In this document: piece by piece, positions 27,218-35,447 of the stretch
Layout: every line of letters begins with the position of its first letter
How positions within the stretch are numbered: position 1 is the stretch's first letter
From: Acidobacteriaceae bacterium
Lineage (GTDB): Bacteria > Acidobacteriota > Terriglobia > Terriglobales > Acidobacteriaceae
Direction of reading: 5' to 3'
Assembly: GCA_003152695.1 (NCBI GenBank)
Contig: PMAT01000090.1
Location: forward strand, 139,887 to 203,886
Length of the DNA stretch: 64,000 bases
Translations under genes and position numbers: made by a program
The notes under the pieces: model-generated
Database searches by the model: none
What the model was told of the DNA's origin: nothing
Seen by the model: only the letters and a program-made list of their open reading frames with translations

Positions 27218-27254
27218 CAGGCATCCGGCCCGTCAAAAACGGACCGAATGCCTG
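27218..27254 (-). terminator. Strong hairpin 12 bp after the acyl-CoA dehydrogenase stop
   Basis: The arms CAGGCATCCGG and CCGAATGCCTG pair with one mismatch, and an inner CCGT/ACGG stem closes on a short loop. It follows the last gene of the minus-strand dehydrogenase/ETF operon. No T-tract follows on the minus strand, so it may be a 3'-end stabilising or weak terminator structure. Confidence 0.55.
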
Positions 27255-27265
27255 TCCTTTGTTCC

Positions 27266-28951
27266 TTAAGCCAGGACGGCTTGCTCTGCTTCTTTCTTTA
27301 CTCGGCTGTAGAGCACATCGGCCACGTAGTCCATGTCGGCAATCAGGCCAGCCTGCGCGCGGTGGATGGCGGGCAGTCCCAAGTCCGCTTCGAAGGCTGT
27401 CATCTCTGCATCAGTAACGCCACCGGCTCCGGTCACCCAACGCAAACCTTCCTCGGCTACCTTGAGGGCCGCCTCGCGGGCGAAGATGCGGGCCAGCGCA
27501 GCTAGTGCGGTAGCGTCGAAACGCGTGCTGGCTTTTTCGTTGAGCCGGCCTTCCGCACTGCGCGCGGCGCGCCGGGACAAACTGCCTGCGCACTCAGCGT
27601 AAGCAATCAACTCGCCTAGCCGCAGCAGGATGTGCTGGAAGCGGGTCAGGCGAGCGGCGCGCGCTTTTTCCATCACCTCGGCCAGCGCGTGCATAGACAA
27701 CGCCGCGATGTTGGCGCCCACCTCCGGATGCTGAACGTGCAGCGTCTCGAATTCGCGCGCCCGCTCGTGATAGTACTGTCCGCGCGTCTTCAGGTGGAGC
27801 TGCCAGCGATCGCGGCTGATGGTCATCTCCATGATCTCCGAAGTGCCCTCGTAGATGCGGGTGATGCGCACGTCGCGGCTGACCTTCTCCACCATGTACT
27901 CGTGGGTGTAGCCGTAGCCGCCCAGCGCCTGGATACTGGCGTCGGCGGCGGCATCGCCGGCTTCGGTGGACATGTACTTGGCGATGGCGCCTTCAGTGTT
28001 GAGGCTTCCCTCGTTGCCGGCGTCGATGCGTTGTGCCGTCTCTTCTATATAGGCGCGTCCGGCTTCCAGCTTCACCACGTTGGGCACGATCAGTTTGTGG
28101 GTGTAGCCCTGCTTTTCCGAAAGTGGAGTGCCGCCTTGGATTCGCTTGGTGGAATAGGGGATTGCGCGGTCCAGCGCGGACCAGCCGGCGCCCAGCCCGA
28201 ACGCCGCGACCATAACCCGAGTGTAACCGAAGACCAACTGGGCCTGGATGAGTCCCTGGCCTTCTACGCCACCGACGAGCCGGTCGGAATCGACATAAAC
28301 GTCGTTGAGGGCCAGCGCGGCCGTGTTGCTCAGACGAATGCCGTGCTTGTCCTCGGGCTTATCGTGAGCAAAACCCTTAGTGCCCGCGTCCACGATGAAC
28401 CAGCTTGGCCCGGCGGGCGTATTGGCCAGGATGGTGCAATAATCCGCAATTCCGCCGTTGCTGATCCACTGTTTGCTGCCGTTGATCTTGTAGCCGACAA
28501 TCTTGCCGTCTTTTTCGACGCGATCGGCGGTGGTCTTCAGCGCGCCCAAGTCGCTGCCCGCTTCCGGCTCCGTCGCGCCGTAGGCAAACAGGACGCCTTC
28601 GTCGGCGATCTTGCCCAGCCACTTCTTTTTCTGCTCCTCAGTGGCGCCGAAGGTTATGGGATCGCTGCCCAGGAATGTAGCGAACAGCGAGGTGGCAACG
28701 CCCAGGTCGATGCGCGCCATCTGCTCGCATATGAGATAGACGTCCATGGTGCTGCCGCCCATGCCGCCGTACTCTTCGGGAATGAACAGCAGTTGGATGC
28801 CCAGTTTGTCGGGGTCAGACATTTGCCGAACGATGTCCACCGGGCATTCATCGCGTTCGTCCAACGCGATCAGCTCTTCATCAGGCAGGCGTTTCTTCGC
28901 GAAATCCCGGAGCGATTTCAAACTTAATTGCAATGTCTTCTTGGTAATCAT
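27266..28951 (-). CDS. Acyl-CoA dehydrogenase (long form)
   Basis: FAD enzyme that introduces the 2,3-double bond in acyl-CoA and passes electrons to ETF. It has 561 residues: an ACAD core of about 400 plus a C-terminal extension of about 150, as in the very-long-chain/long-form class. Motifs include FAYGATEPEAGSDLGA, GSKQWISNGG and RIYEGTSEIMEM, whose Glu is the position of the catalytic base in many members. The ATG is preceded by AGAGAGG at good spacing. It is the last gene of a minus-strand unit with etfA, etfB and a membrane Fe-S oxidoreductase. The adjacent fatty-acid/polyketide synthase suggests a shared acyl substrate, which is inference. Confidence 0.92.
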   Translation of the reverse strand: MITKKTLQLSLKSLRDFAKKRLPDEELIALDERDECPVDIVRQMSDPDKLGIQLLFIPEEYGGMGGSTMDVYLICEQMARIDLGVATSLFATFLGSDPITFGATEEQKKKWLGKIADEGVLFAYGATEPEAGSDLGALKTTADRVEKDGKIVGYKINGSKQWISNGGIADYCTILANTPAGPSWFIVDAGTKGFAHDKPEDKHGIRLSNTAALALNDVYVDSDRLVGGVEGQGLIQAQLVFGYTRVMVAAFGLGAGWSALDRAIPYSTKRIQGGTPLSEKQGYTHKLIVPNVVKLEAGRAYIEETAQRIDAGNEGSLNTEGAIAKYMSTEAGDAAADASIQALGGYGYTHEYMVEKVSRDVRITRIYEGTSEIMEMTISRDRWQLHLKTRGQYYHERAREFETLHVQHPEVGANIAALSMHALAEVMEKARAARLTRFQHILLRLGELIAYAECAGSLSRRAARSAEGRLNEKASTRFDATALAALARIFAREAALKVAEEGLRWVTGAGGVTDAEMTAFEADLGLPAIHRAQAGLIADMDYVADVLYSRVKKEAEQAVLA

Positions 28952-28973
28952 TGTCGGTGCCTCTCTTTATTTC

Positions 28974-29957
28974 TTAGACCGAAACCTGTTTCATTTCGCG
29001 GACCTTGCTGGTCAGCTCCGGCAAGAACTCCAGGATGTCGGCGACGATGCCAACGTCGGCCACCTGAAAGATGGGAGCTTTGGGGTTCTTGTTAATGGCG
29101 ACGATGAAGGGACTGCCCTTAAGGCCGGCCAGATGTTGAAACGAACCGCTGATGCCGCATGCCATGTAAATCTTGGGCTTCACCGTCTTCCCGGACGAGC
29201 CGACCTGCCGGGATTTCGGCAGCCACTTGGCGTCGACCACGGGCCGGGAGCAACTGACCGCCGCGCCCAGCGTCTCGGCCAGCTCCTCAGCGATGGCGAT
29301 GTTGTCTTTTTCCTGGATGCCACGGCCGACCGAAACCAGAACGGCGTGCTTGGTGATATCCACATCGCCCGCCTCGGCGACGACGGTCTCGAGATAACGC
29401 CGTCCCACCGTCAGAGCGCCGACGCCCGCAGACTTGTCCACGATGACGCCGTTGATCGCCGCGCCTTCCTGCGGCTTGAATGCGCCGGGCCGCAGGTTGA
29501 GGACCGCGCCGGCTGATGCATCGCAACGCATGTGGGCGCTCACCTGTCCACCGAACTCCTGCCGGACGAGTTTGAGATACGTTCCGTCAATGCCGTCGAT
29601 GCCCGACACATCGGAGACAAACGCCGAGTTCATCCTGATGGCAAGACCCGGTGACAGGTCGATTCCAAAATGAGAGTGAGAGACCAGTACGATGTCATCG
29701 TGTGGCAAGACGTTCAGCAACGCTTTGCGAACCAGTTCAGCATTGGGATAAGCGAGCGCCTGATTGGCGATTTTCCATACCTCGGCGTAGGAGCCACGCA
29801 GGGTTTCGCAAACGGCGTCAAGTTCCGCGCCCCAACCGGTAACCACCGCGACCGGCGACGCGGCAGGGTCGATGTTTCTTGCGGCGGCTACGAGTTCGGC
29901 CGCTGCATCGTCGGCGATGCCACCCTTGTGTGCGATGTAGGCGAAGATGCGTGCCAT
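28974..29957 (-). CDS. etfA: Electron transfer flavoprotein alpha subunit
   Basis: Carries the FAD that accepts electrons from acyl-CoA dehydrogenase. It has 327 residues. The N-terminal alpha/beta domain is followed by the C-terminal FAD-binding domain with VSVGRGIQEKDN, GSSGKTVKPKIYMACGISGSFQHLAG and the NKNPKAPIFQVADVGIVADILEFLPEL signature. The ATG overlaps the stop of etfB by one base (TAATG), giving translational coupling. The dehydrogenase start is only 22 bp downstream of its stop. It works in the cytosol and docks on the membrane oxidoreductase encoded at 30810. Confidence 0.96.
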   Translation of the reverse strand: MARIFAYIAHKGGIADDAAAELVAAARNIDPAASPVAVVTGWGAELDAVCETLRGSYAEVWKIANQALAYPNAELVRKALLNVLPHDDIVLVSHSHFGIDLSPGLAIRMNSAFVSDVSGIDGIDGTYLKLVRQEFGGQVSAHMRCDASAGAVLNLRPGAFKPQEGAAINGVIVDKSAGVGALTVGRRYLETVVAEAGDVDITKHAVLVSVGRGIQEKDNIAIAEELAETLGAAVSCSRPVVDAKWLPKSRQVGSSGKTVKPKIYMACGISGSFQHLAGLKGSPFIVAINKNPKAPIFQVADVGIVADILEFLPELTSKVREMKQVSV

Positions 29958-30748
29958 TAGTTCAACCCTCCTTTGGCTTTCATCAACTCAATCAGTTTGG
30001 CGATGATCTCTTCCTGGTCGCCTTCCAGCATCTCGGCTCCCTTACCGAGCGCGGGCACGAAGTAGTCCGTCCGCTTGACCTTTGCTCCCGCATCCCCGAC
30101 CGCACTTGCATCCAGTCCGAGGTTGGAAGCGCTGAAAGTTGGAACCTCCAGCGACGCCACCTGCCGAATGCCTCGCATCCCGACGTAACGCGGCTCATTG
30201 ATGCCCGTCTGAATCGAGAGCACGCAGGGGAGATCGATTTCGTTCATCTCCTTGTTGCCACCTTCGATCTCGCGGCTTACCTTCAGCTTGCCGCCGTCAA
30301 GGACAGAAATGGAATTCACCAGCGAAGCAAACGGGTAGTCGAGCAGGGCCGCCAGCATGCCGCCTACCTGCGCGCCGCCATCCTCAGCCTGGACGCCGGT
30401 CAGGATCAGGTCGAAGTGACCGTTATGCACGTAGGCTTTCAGAATGTTTGCAATGCCTCGGCCATCGGAGCCGTCGAAGGCTTCGTCGGAAAGCAGCACG
30501 CCTCGGCTGGCGCCCATGGCCATCTCCCGGCGCAGCACTTCCTCGTCGTCGTCGCTGCCAACCGTGACTACGGTGACGTTGCCGCCAACCTTGGCGGTGA
30601 TCTGCAGCGCCTCTTCGACGGCGTAGTTGTCGGGTTCGTTGATCGAATACACCAAGTCGTCACGCTCGATATCGTTCCCGGCGGCGTTGAGTTGAATTTC
30701 GTTTTCCGACGTGTCCGGCACTCGTCTTACGCAAACTAAAATTTCCAC
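29957..30748 (-). CDS. etfB: Electron transfer flavoprotein beta subunit
   Basis: 263 residues from the GTG at 30748, chosen because GGGGAG lies seven bases upstream and the product then begins VEILVCVRRVPDT, the usual ETF-beta start. The longer frame to 30826 would add 26 unlikely residues and run close to the previous gene. Family motifs include NEPDNYAVEEAL, VTVGSDDDEEVLRREMAMGA and LTGVQAEDGGAQVGGMLA (nucleotide site). Together with EtfA it forms the heterodimer that moves electrons from acyl-CoA dehydrogenases to the quinone pool. Confidence 0.95.
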   Translation of the reverse strand: MEILVCVRRVPDTSENEIQLNAAGNDIERDDLVYSINEPDNYAVEEALQITAKVGGNVTVVTVGSDDDEEVLRREMAMGASRGVLLSDEAFDGSDGRGIANILKAYVHNGHFDLILTGVQAEDGGAQVGGMLAALLDYPFASLVNSISVLDGGKLKVSREIEGGNKEMNEIDLPCVLSIQTGINEPRYVGMRGIRQVASLEVPTFSASNLGLDASAVGDAGAKVKRTDYFVPALGKGAEMLEGDQEEIIAKLIELMKAKGGLN

Positions 30749-30809
30749 TGTCGCACTCCCCAATGGTTTAGGTTCGAAAGTTATTGACCAGGTTCCACGC
30801 GAAAACGTT

Positions 30810-32942
30810 CTACGCGAAAACCTCACTCCTCAGCTTGTCGTGTTCCAGTTCTGCGGGCGCTGGGCGCACGAGCTGTTGATCCACCAATTCCGCCAGGTCA
30901 ATGGCGGTCATCTTGCCTTCCATGCCAGCGACCTTGATTGCATCTTCTATATTCGCCATGCAGAATGGGCAGGCAGTCACGATCACATTGGCCCCGGCTT
31001 CGGCAGCCATCTGCACCCTCTTTACGCCCATCCTCTGATCCTCCTTTGGCTCGTAGAACAGCATCAGCCCGCCGCCGCCGCAACAGAATGAGCGGTCGCG
31101 GCAGCGACCCATTTCGACTCTCTTCAAGCCGGGAATCGCATCCAGCACGTCGCGAGGATCGTCGTAAACCTGATTGTGCCGGCCCAGATAACAGGGGTCG
31201 TGATAGGCGTAAACGTTGTCTGCGTTCTCTACCGGATCGAGCTTGAGGTTGCCGGATTTCACCTCCCGGCAGATGACCTGGCTGATGTGCTCGACGGGCG
31301 GCAAATCTTTGTAGTCATGCTTCAGCGCGTTATAGGCGTGCGGGTCGGCGGTTACGATCCGCTGGACTCCGGAGGCCTTGATGGCATCCACGTTGTGGTC
31401 CCGCAAGGCCATGAACAACATCTCTTCGCCGAAACGCCGGGCTTCGTGACCGCTATCTTTTTCCGCCGCGCCCAGGATTCCGAAGTTCACTCCGACCGCG
31501 TCGAGGATCCTTGCCGTAGCGCGCCCGATCGACTGCATGCGGTCGTCGTAGGAAGTAATGCTGTCGACGAAGTACAACGTGTCCGCGTTGCTCTTGGCGT
31601 CCGCGGTCTTGACGGTGCACGTCTGGGAGAAATCTTTGGCCTTGGCCCACTCAGCCCGTTTCTTCTCCATCTTGCCGTAGGGATTGCCGCGGCTCTCGAG
31701 CGCCTTCAGCGGCTTCTGCAAGGACTGAGGTACATTGCCGTCGTCGATCATGCCGCGCCGCAAATCGACAATCTTGTCGATGTACTGGATCAGCAACGGG
31801 CACTCCTCTTCGCAAGCGCCGCAGGTCGTGCACGACCAGATTTCGTCTTCGGAATAAATACCGCCGATCAACTTTGTGCCGTTGCCTGCGCGACCGAACA
31901 TCGGATAATGCTGGAAGCTGTAGTCGCGCGCCTTGATGGTGAGAAACCTGGGCGACAGCGGCCTCCCCACCGCATTGGCCGGGCACTCGTCCGAGCACCG
32001 TCCGCAGTCGGCGCAGGAATAGAAATCGAGCATGTGCTTCCAGGTAAAGTCCTCGAACGCTTTCACACCGAAAGATTTCACCTGATCCAGATGCTCGTCG
32101 CTGACGCCCCAGCGCACCGGCTTGACAGTTCCGCGGTCTAACTTTGCGAAATAAACATTGAATAACGATGTTTCCACGTGGAACTGAATTCCGAACGGCC
32201 GATAGCACAGCAAGAAGTAAAAGGTGAGCACATCGACAAGATAGGCGCCGAAGTGGAGTGTCTGGAGCGTCGACAACGAAGTTGCAACCAGGACGCCCTT
32301 TAGCATCCACGGCAACGACAGGACAGCCAGGAATTCAGCGGGCTGGCCTTGCTGTGCCTGAAAGGCTGCCCCGCTGGCCTCGAAGAGGCTCTCCGACGCC
32401 ATCAGCAGCGCAATTAGCGCCAGGAGGAAGATGGCGTCGACCGGGTGACCCTTCCCGTACCTGGCGGGCACCTCGTAGCGCGCTGGATTGAAGACGATCC
32501 GGCGGATTGCGGCGACGATCATGCAAAGGAAGACAATGGTCGCGGCATAGTCCTTGACGATGTCGTAAATATGACCGACTCCCCCCGAGGAGCCCGGCAA
32601 AACGAAATTCGGGGAGACCCCGAGAATCAGCAGCGAGAAGGCCTGAGTCGCCAGGATAAGGAAGCCCGCAAAGAAGAGGATGTGCATGGTCCCTGCGGTC
32701 CGGTAGCGCGGATGCTTCCACTGCCCCAGCCAAAATTGCAGGACCCTCTCCAATCGGACGAAAGGCTGATCAAAGCGCCAATCGCGTTCGCCCCGTGTGA
32801 GCGGCAGAATGCGCCGGGCTGCGATGTAGAAAAAGCACGCTAGCCCCAGAAGATTAAGGAGCGGAAACAGGGTCCGCCCGCTCATCAACCAGTACGTCAC
32901 CTGCGCTGGCGACTGAATGCCTTCCACCATAATGCTCAACAT
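30810..32942 (-). CDS. Membrane Fe-S ETF:menaquinone oxidoreductase (EMO/DUF224 type)
   Basis: 710 residues. The N-terminal half has about six membrane helices (residues 24-250) of NarI-like heme b type, with candidate His ligands such as the one in TMHILFFAGF. Two ferredoxin-like motifs follow: C310-x2-C-x2-C-x3-C (CADCGRCSDECP) and C371-x2-C-x2-C-x3-C (CTTCGACEEECP). Two CCG-type domains follow, with HDPCYLGRHN, CCGGGGL and TACPFC. This layout matches the ETF:(methyl)menaquinone oxidoreductase known from syntrophic fatty-acid oxidisers. Gene order here (oxidoreductase, etfB, etfA, acyl-CoA dehydrogenase) gives a full acyl-CoA-to-menaquinone electron path. The start is uncertain: GGAG abuts the ATG at 32942, and the Met four codons on is an alternative. 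Confidence 0.88.
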   Translation of the reverse strand: MLSIMVEGIQSPAQVTYWLMSGRTLFPLLNLLGLACFFYIAARRILPLTRGERDWRFDQPFVRLERVLQFWLGQWKHPRYRTAGTMHILFFAGFLILATQAFSLLILGVSPNFVLPGSSGGVGHIYDIVKDYAATIVFLCMIVAAIRRIVFNPARYEVPARYGKGHPVDAIFLLALIALLMASESLFEASGAAFQAQQGQPAEFLAVLSLPWMLKGVLVATSLSTLQTLHFGAYLVDVLTFYFLLCYRPFGIQFHVETSLFNVYFAKLDRGTVKPVRWGVSDEHLDQVKSFGVKAFEDFTWKHMLDFYSCADCGRCSDECPANAVGRPLSPRFLTIKARDYSFQHYPMFGRAGNGTKLIGGIYSEDEIWSCTTCGACEEECPLLIQYIDKIVDLRRGMIDDGNVPQSLQKPLKALESRGNPYGKMEKKRAEWAKAKDFSQTCTVKTADAKSNADTLYFVDSITSYDDRMQSIGRATARILDAVGVNFGILGAAEKDSGHEARRFGEEMLFMALRDHNVDAIKASGVQRIVTADPHAYNALKHDYKDLPPVEHISQVICREVKSGNLKLDPVENADNVYAYHDPCYLGRHNQVYDDPRDVLDAIPGLKRVEMGRCRDRSFCCGGGGLMLFYEPKEDQRMGVKRVQMAAEAGANVIVTACPFCMANIEDAIKVAGMEGKMTAIDLAELVDQQLVRPAPAELEHDKLRSEVFA

Positions 32943-33302
32943 CTCCTACTGGGCGAGGTTCTCGTTACTCCTGCAAATATTGTTCAGAAGCCAATGCACG
33001 AAGCGCCGGACGAGCAGGATGAGGACACCAATTTTTGCGGGCTCCTGCCTTCGCCCTCGTAATGCTGAGGAGTAGCTCAGGGCCTAATGCGCCGACCTGA
33101 GCACCCAGGAGTACGCCTCAGTTTGAAGGGGGAGCGGGCGCATGTCTGTGATGCGGAGTACGGTGTACCTGTGACGCCGGGTACTTTGGGAGGTGACGGA
33201 ACCCAATGGTAGAGCTTTGCGGCGGCAACTGGCGTATAGAACGTCAGCCCTGCTGAAGCGAGCAACAGTCTGGCTCGTACAACGCCAGCATTCCGCTATA
33301 GT
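32943..33302. other. 360-bp divergent intergenic region, nothing recognised
   Basis: The region separates the minus-strand EMO operon from the plus-strand Rieske gene and must hold both promoters. I see a short CTGAG-N6-CTCAG dyad near 33065-33080 but no convincing promoter, RNA gene or ORF. Confidence 0.4.
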
Positions 33303-34433
33303 ATGAAACTCAGGACCATGACTGGCGAAGTCACGCGCACGCAGGCCGCAGCAACCGGGCCGGCCGCCACGCTGCTGTATGACGACTGGTATCCCGCACT
33401 GCGCTCCTCGAAAATAGCCGGCAAGCACATGGCGACGGCCATGCTGCTGGGCATCCCATTGGTCTTGGGACGGACCGCCGCGGGCCGTTACTTCGCCATG
33501 CGCGATACCTGTCCGCACCGCGGCATTCCGCTTTCCTACGGATGGTTCGATGGCCGGCAGGTCACCTGCAAGTATCATGGCTGGTCGTTCGAGGCGGTGT
33601 CTGGGCAGTGCTGCGAGATTCCTTCGTTGACCGGCCGCGACTCCCTCGACCCTTCACGCATTTACGCGGCTGCGTTTCCCTGCGAGCAACGCGACGGACA
33701 TGTGTGGGTCTACGTGCCGCAACCGGGCAGAGGCAAGCTGAGGGTGGATGATTCGGCGACACTGCCCGCCGTTCCAGAAGTCCCCAAGTTCAGCCAGCGG
33801 TATCGCAGCGCGCACCTTTGCGCCGACCTGCCCTGCAACGTGGACCACGGCATTATCGGGCTCATGGATCCGGCGCACGGGCCCTTCGTTCATCAGGCAT
33901 GGTGGTGGCGTTCGAAGCAGAGCATCCACGAGAAGGAAAAGCAGTTCGAGCCCATCGCCCGCGGCTTCCGCATGACCGCACATCAACCGTCGGCCAACAG
34001 CGCGCCCTACAAGCTGCTGGGTGTTTACGGTCAGCCGATCACCACCACCATCGACTTCGTGCTGCCCAACCGGCGTTACGAAATCATCCGCTGCGGGGAG
34101 AAATGGTTCGCCAGCCTCACCACGGTCACGCCGACCACCGAGAATCATTGCCGAATTGACGTCTGCGCGGCATGGAACATCTTTCTGCACGTGCCGTTTC
34201 TCACTGCGATCGCCAAGTTCTTCGGCAGACGCTTCGTTCGCCAGGACCAGCTAACCATGATCCAGCAGGCTGAGGGGCTGAAACATAATCCCAGCCTGAT
34301 GCTGATTGACGATGCGGACCGGCCGGCCAAATGGTATTTCGAACTGAAACAGGCGCGATTGGAGTCCCAAGCCACGGGCGCTCCCATGCGACATCCCATG
34401 AGCGGGCCGGTGACGCTGCGATGGAGAAGCTGA
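33303..34433 (+). CDS. Rieske non-heme iron oxygenase (aromatic ring-hydroxylating type)
   Basis: 376 residues. The Rieske [2Fe-2S] ligands are C70-x-H72 (CPHRG) and C89-x2-H92 (CKYHGW). The catalytic domain starts near 160 with NVDHGIIGLMDPAHGPFVH, whose Asp/His residues fit the mononuclear iron site. Family members hydroxylate or demethylate aromatic rings, sterols or chlorophyll intermediates with O2 and a separate reductase. No reductase or ferredoxin gene is adjacent, so the electron donor is unknown. Start is ATG 33303, or ATG 33318, which has CAGGA close upstream. It ends three bases before the AlbA_2 gene, so the two are cotranscribed. Confidence 0.9.
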   Translation: MKLRTMTGEVTRTQAAATGPAATLLYDDWYPALRSSKIAGKHMATAMLLGIPLVLGRTAAGRYFAMRDTCPHRGIPLSYGWFDGRQVTCKYHGWSFEAVSGQCCEIPSLTGRDSLDPSRIYAAAFPCEQRDGHVWVYVPQPGRGKLRVDDSATLPAVPEVPKFSQRYRSAHLCADLPCNVDHGIIGLMDPAHGPFVHQAWWWRSKQSIHEKEKQFEPIARGFRMTAHQPSANSAPYKLLGVYGQPITTTIDFVLPNRRYEIIRCGEKWFASLTTVTPTTENHCRIDVCAAWNIFLHVPFLTAIAKFFGRRFVRQDQLTMIQQAEGLKHNPSLMLIDDADRPAKWYFELKQARLESQATGAPMRHPMSGPVTLRWRS

Positions 34434-34436
34434 GCG

Positions 34437-35249
34437 GTGAGAATGACTCCGGTGCAGGTTCCTTGGCGAGTAAGGTCCCAACTGCGAACGCTACTCCTGT
34501 TCGCGATCATCGGCATGGCAGCGGGAATCTTCATCCTTTATCCCACCAATGAGTTTGTATACTTTTACGAGCATCGGCCCAGCCAGGCCACACCTGTGGC
34601 TTTCGCTGCGTCGCAGTTGCAGCAGTCGCTACGCGGTGGCACTCCGAAGAAGACGGCTTTTTATGGCGTCGTGGGCCTGATTTTGAGTATCTCGGCGGCT
34701 GGACTGTATTCGACCCTGCATCGCCGCTCGGAACGGATTGAGCAATTGAGTGCGGCCCTGGCGGGAGACTTGCGTGCTCTGATCGCTCGCGGCGAAAGCG
34801 CCAACCTGGAATTCAAGTCCTCATTTCGTTGGGACCTGCGCGAGAACAGAGTCAACCGGGCGCTGGAAGCCGTGGTGTTGAAAACGCTCGCGGGATATAT
34901 GAATGGCAGCGGTGGGACGCTGCTTATCGGAGTGGCCGACGACGGAACGATTGTTGGGTTGGACCGCGATTACACGACCCTGAAGAAGCCGGATCGCGAC
35001 GGATTTGAGCAGGCCCTAATGACCGCGATTGCGGCCAAGCTGGGCGCGGACGCCTGCCGCACGGTGCAGATTGTGTTTCATTCGCTAGAGAACAAGGATG
35101 TTTGCCGCGTTATGGTCTCTCCCGCGCATCGTCCGGTCTACGTGAAGGACGGCGACAATCCTAGGTTGTACGTGCGCACGGGCGTAAGCACCCGCGAACT
35201 CAATGTTCAGGAAGCGATCGACTACACGGCGGCGCGCTGGCCCAGGTAA
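34437..35249 (+). CDS. Membrane-anchored AlbA_2 (Schlafen-type) domain protein
   Basis: 270 residues. Two hydrophobic segments lie at about 18-36 (TLLLFAIIGMAAGIFILY) and 78-95 (AFYGVVGLILSISAAGLY), with a roughly 40-residue loop between them. The AlbA_2 domain is at about 115-265, with the diagnostic GESANLEFKSSFRWD, then LAGYMNGSGGTLLIGVADDGTIVGLDRDY. The domain is usually cytosolic and attached to DNA-binding or ATPase modules; here it follows a membrane hairpin. Start may be GTG 34437 or ATG 34443. It lies directly after the Rieske gene, but the functional link is unclear. Alternative view: a signalling protein with an inactive Schlafen-like fold. Confidence 0.8.
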   Translation: MRMTPVQVPWRVRSQLRTLLLFAIIGMAAGIFILYPTNEFVYFYEHRPSQATPVAFAASQLQQSLRGGTPKKTAFYGVVGLILSISAAGLYSTLHRRSERIEQLSAALAGDLRALIARGESANLEFKSSFRWDLRENRVNRALEAVVLKTLAGYMNGSGGTLLIGVADDGTIVGLDRDYTTLKKPDRDGFEQALMTAIAAKLGADACRTVQIVFHSLENKDVCRVMVSPAHRPVYVKDGDNPRLYVRTGVSTRELNVQEAIDYTAARWPR

Positions 35250-35284
35250 GTCTGGGATCCATTCCAGAGTGGCTGTGGGTCGGG

Positions 35285-35383
35285 TAACGCGGGCCTTCAG
35301 GCCCGCGTTAGAACAGCCCGCACAATTATAAACTGAAGCGATTTTTCTCTGGCTCTTGGACGCGGGCCTGAATGAAGGCCCGC
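35285..35383. terminator. Two GCGGGCC hairpins between convergent genes
   Basis: The first is a perfect 11-bp stem, TAACGCGGGCC / GGCCCGCGTTA, with loop TTCA (35285-35310). The second is GCGGGCCT-N6-AGGCCCGC (35362-35383). Both share the GCGGGCC core and lie between the stops at 35249 (plus) and 35448 (minus). They probably end both transcripts and may be copies of a dispersed intergenic repeat. Confidence 0.6.
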
Positions 35384-35447
35384 ACTACCCGTACAACGGA
35401 TACACCAATACTGGAACCGCCTTAGATCGGCTACCCAACTCTGCAAC

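Noticed and set aside
27218-27254. Small RNA gene in the synthase/dehydrogenase spacer
   Set aside because: One hairpin next to a stop codon is better explained as a 3'-end structure; no promoter seen for an independent RNA.
27632-28927. 431-residue plus-strand frame opposite the acyl-CoA dehydrogenase
   Set aside because: Antisense shadow; no domain, no ribosome-binding site.
31176-32141. 321-residue plus-strand frame opposite the EMO gene
   Set aside because: Antisense shadow of conserved Fe-S motifs.
34145-34534. 129-residue minus-strand frame over the Rieske/AlbA_2 junction
   Set aside because: Antisense to two coupled plus-strand genes.
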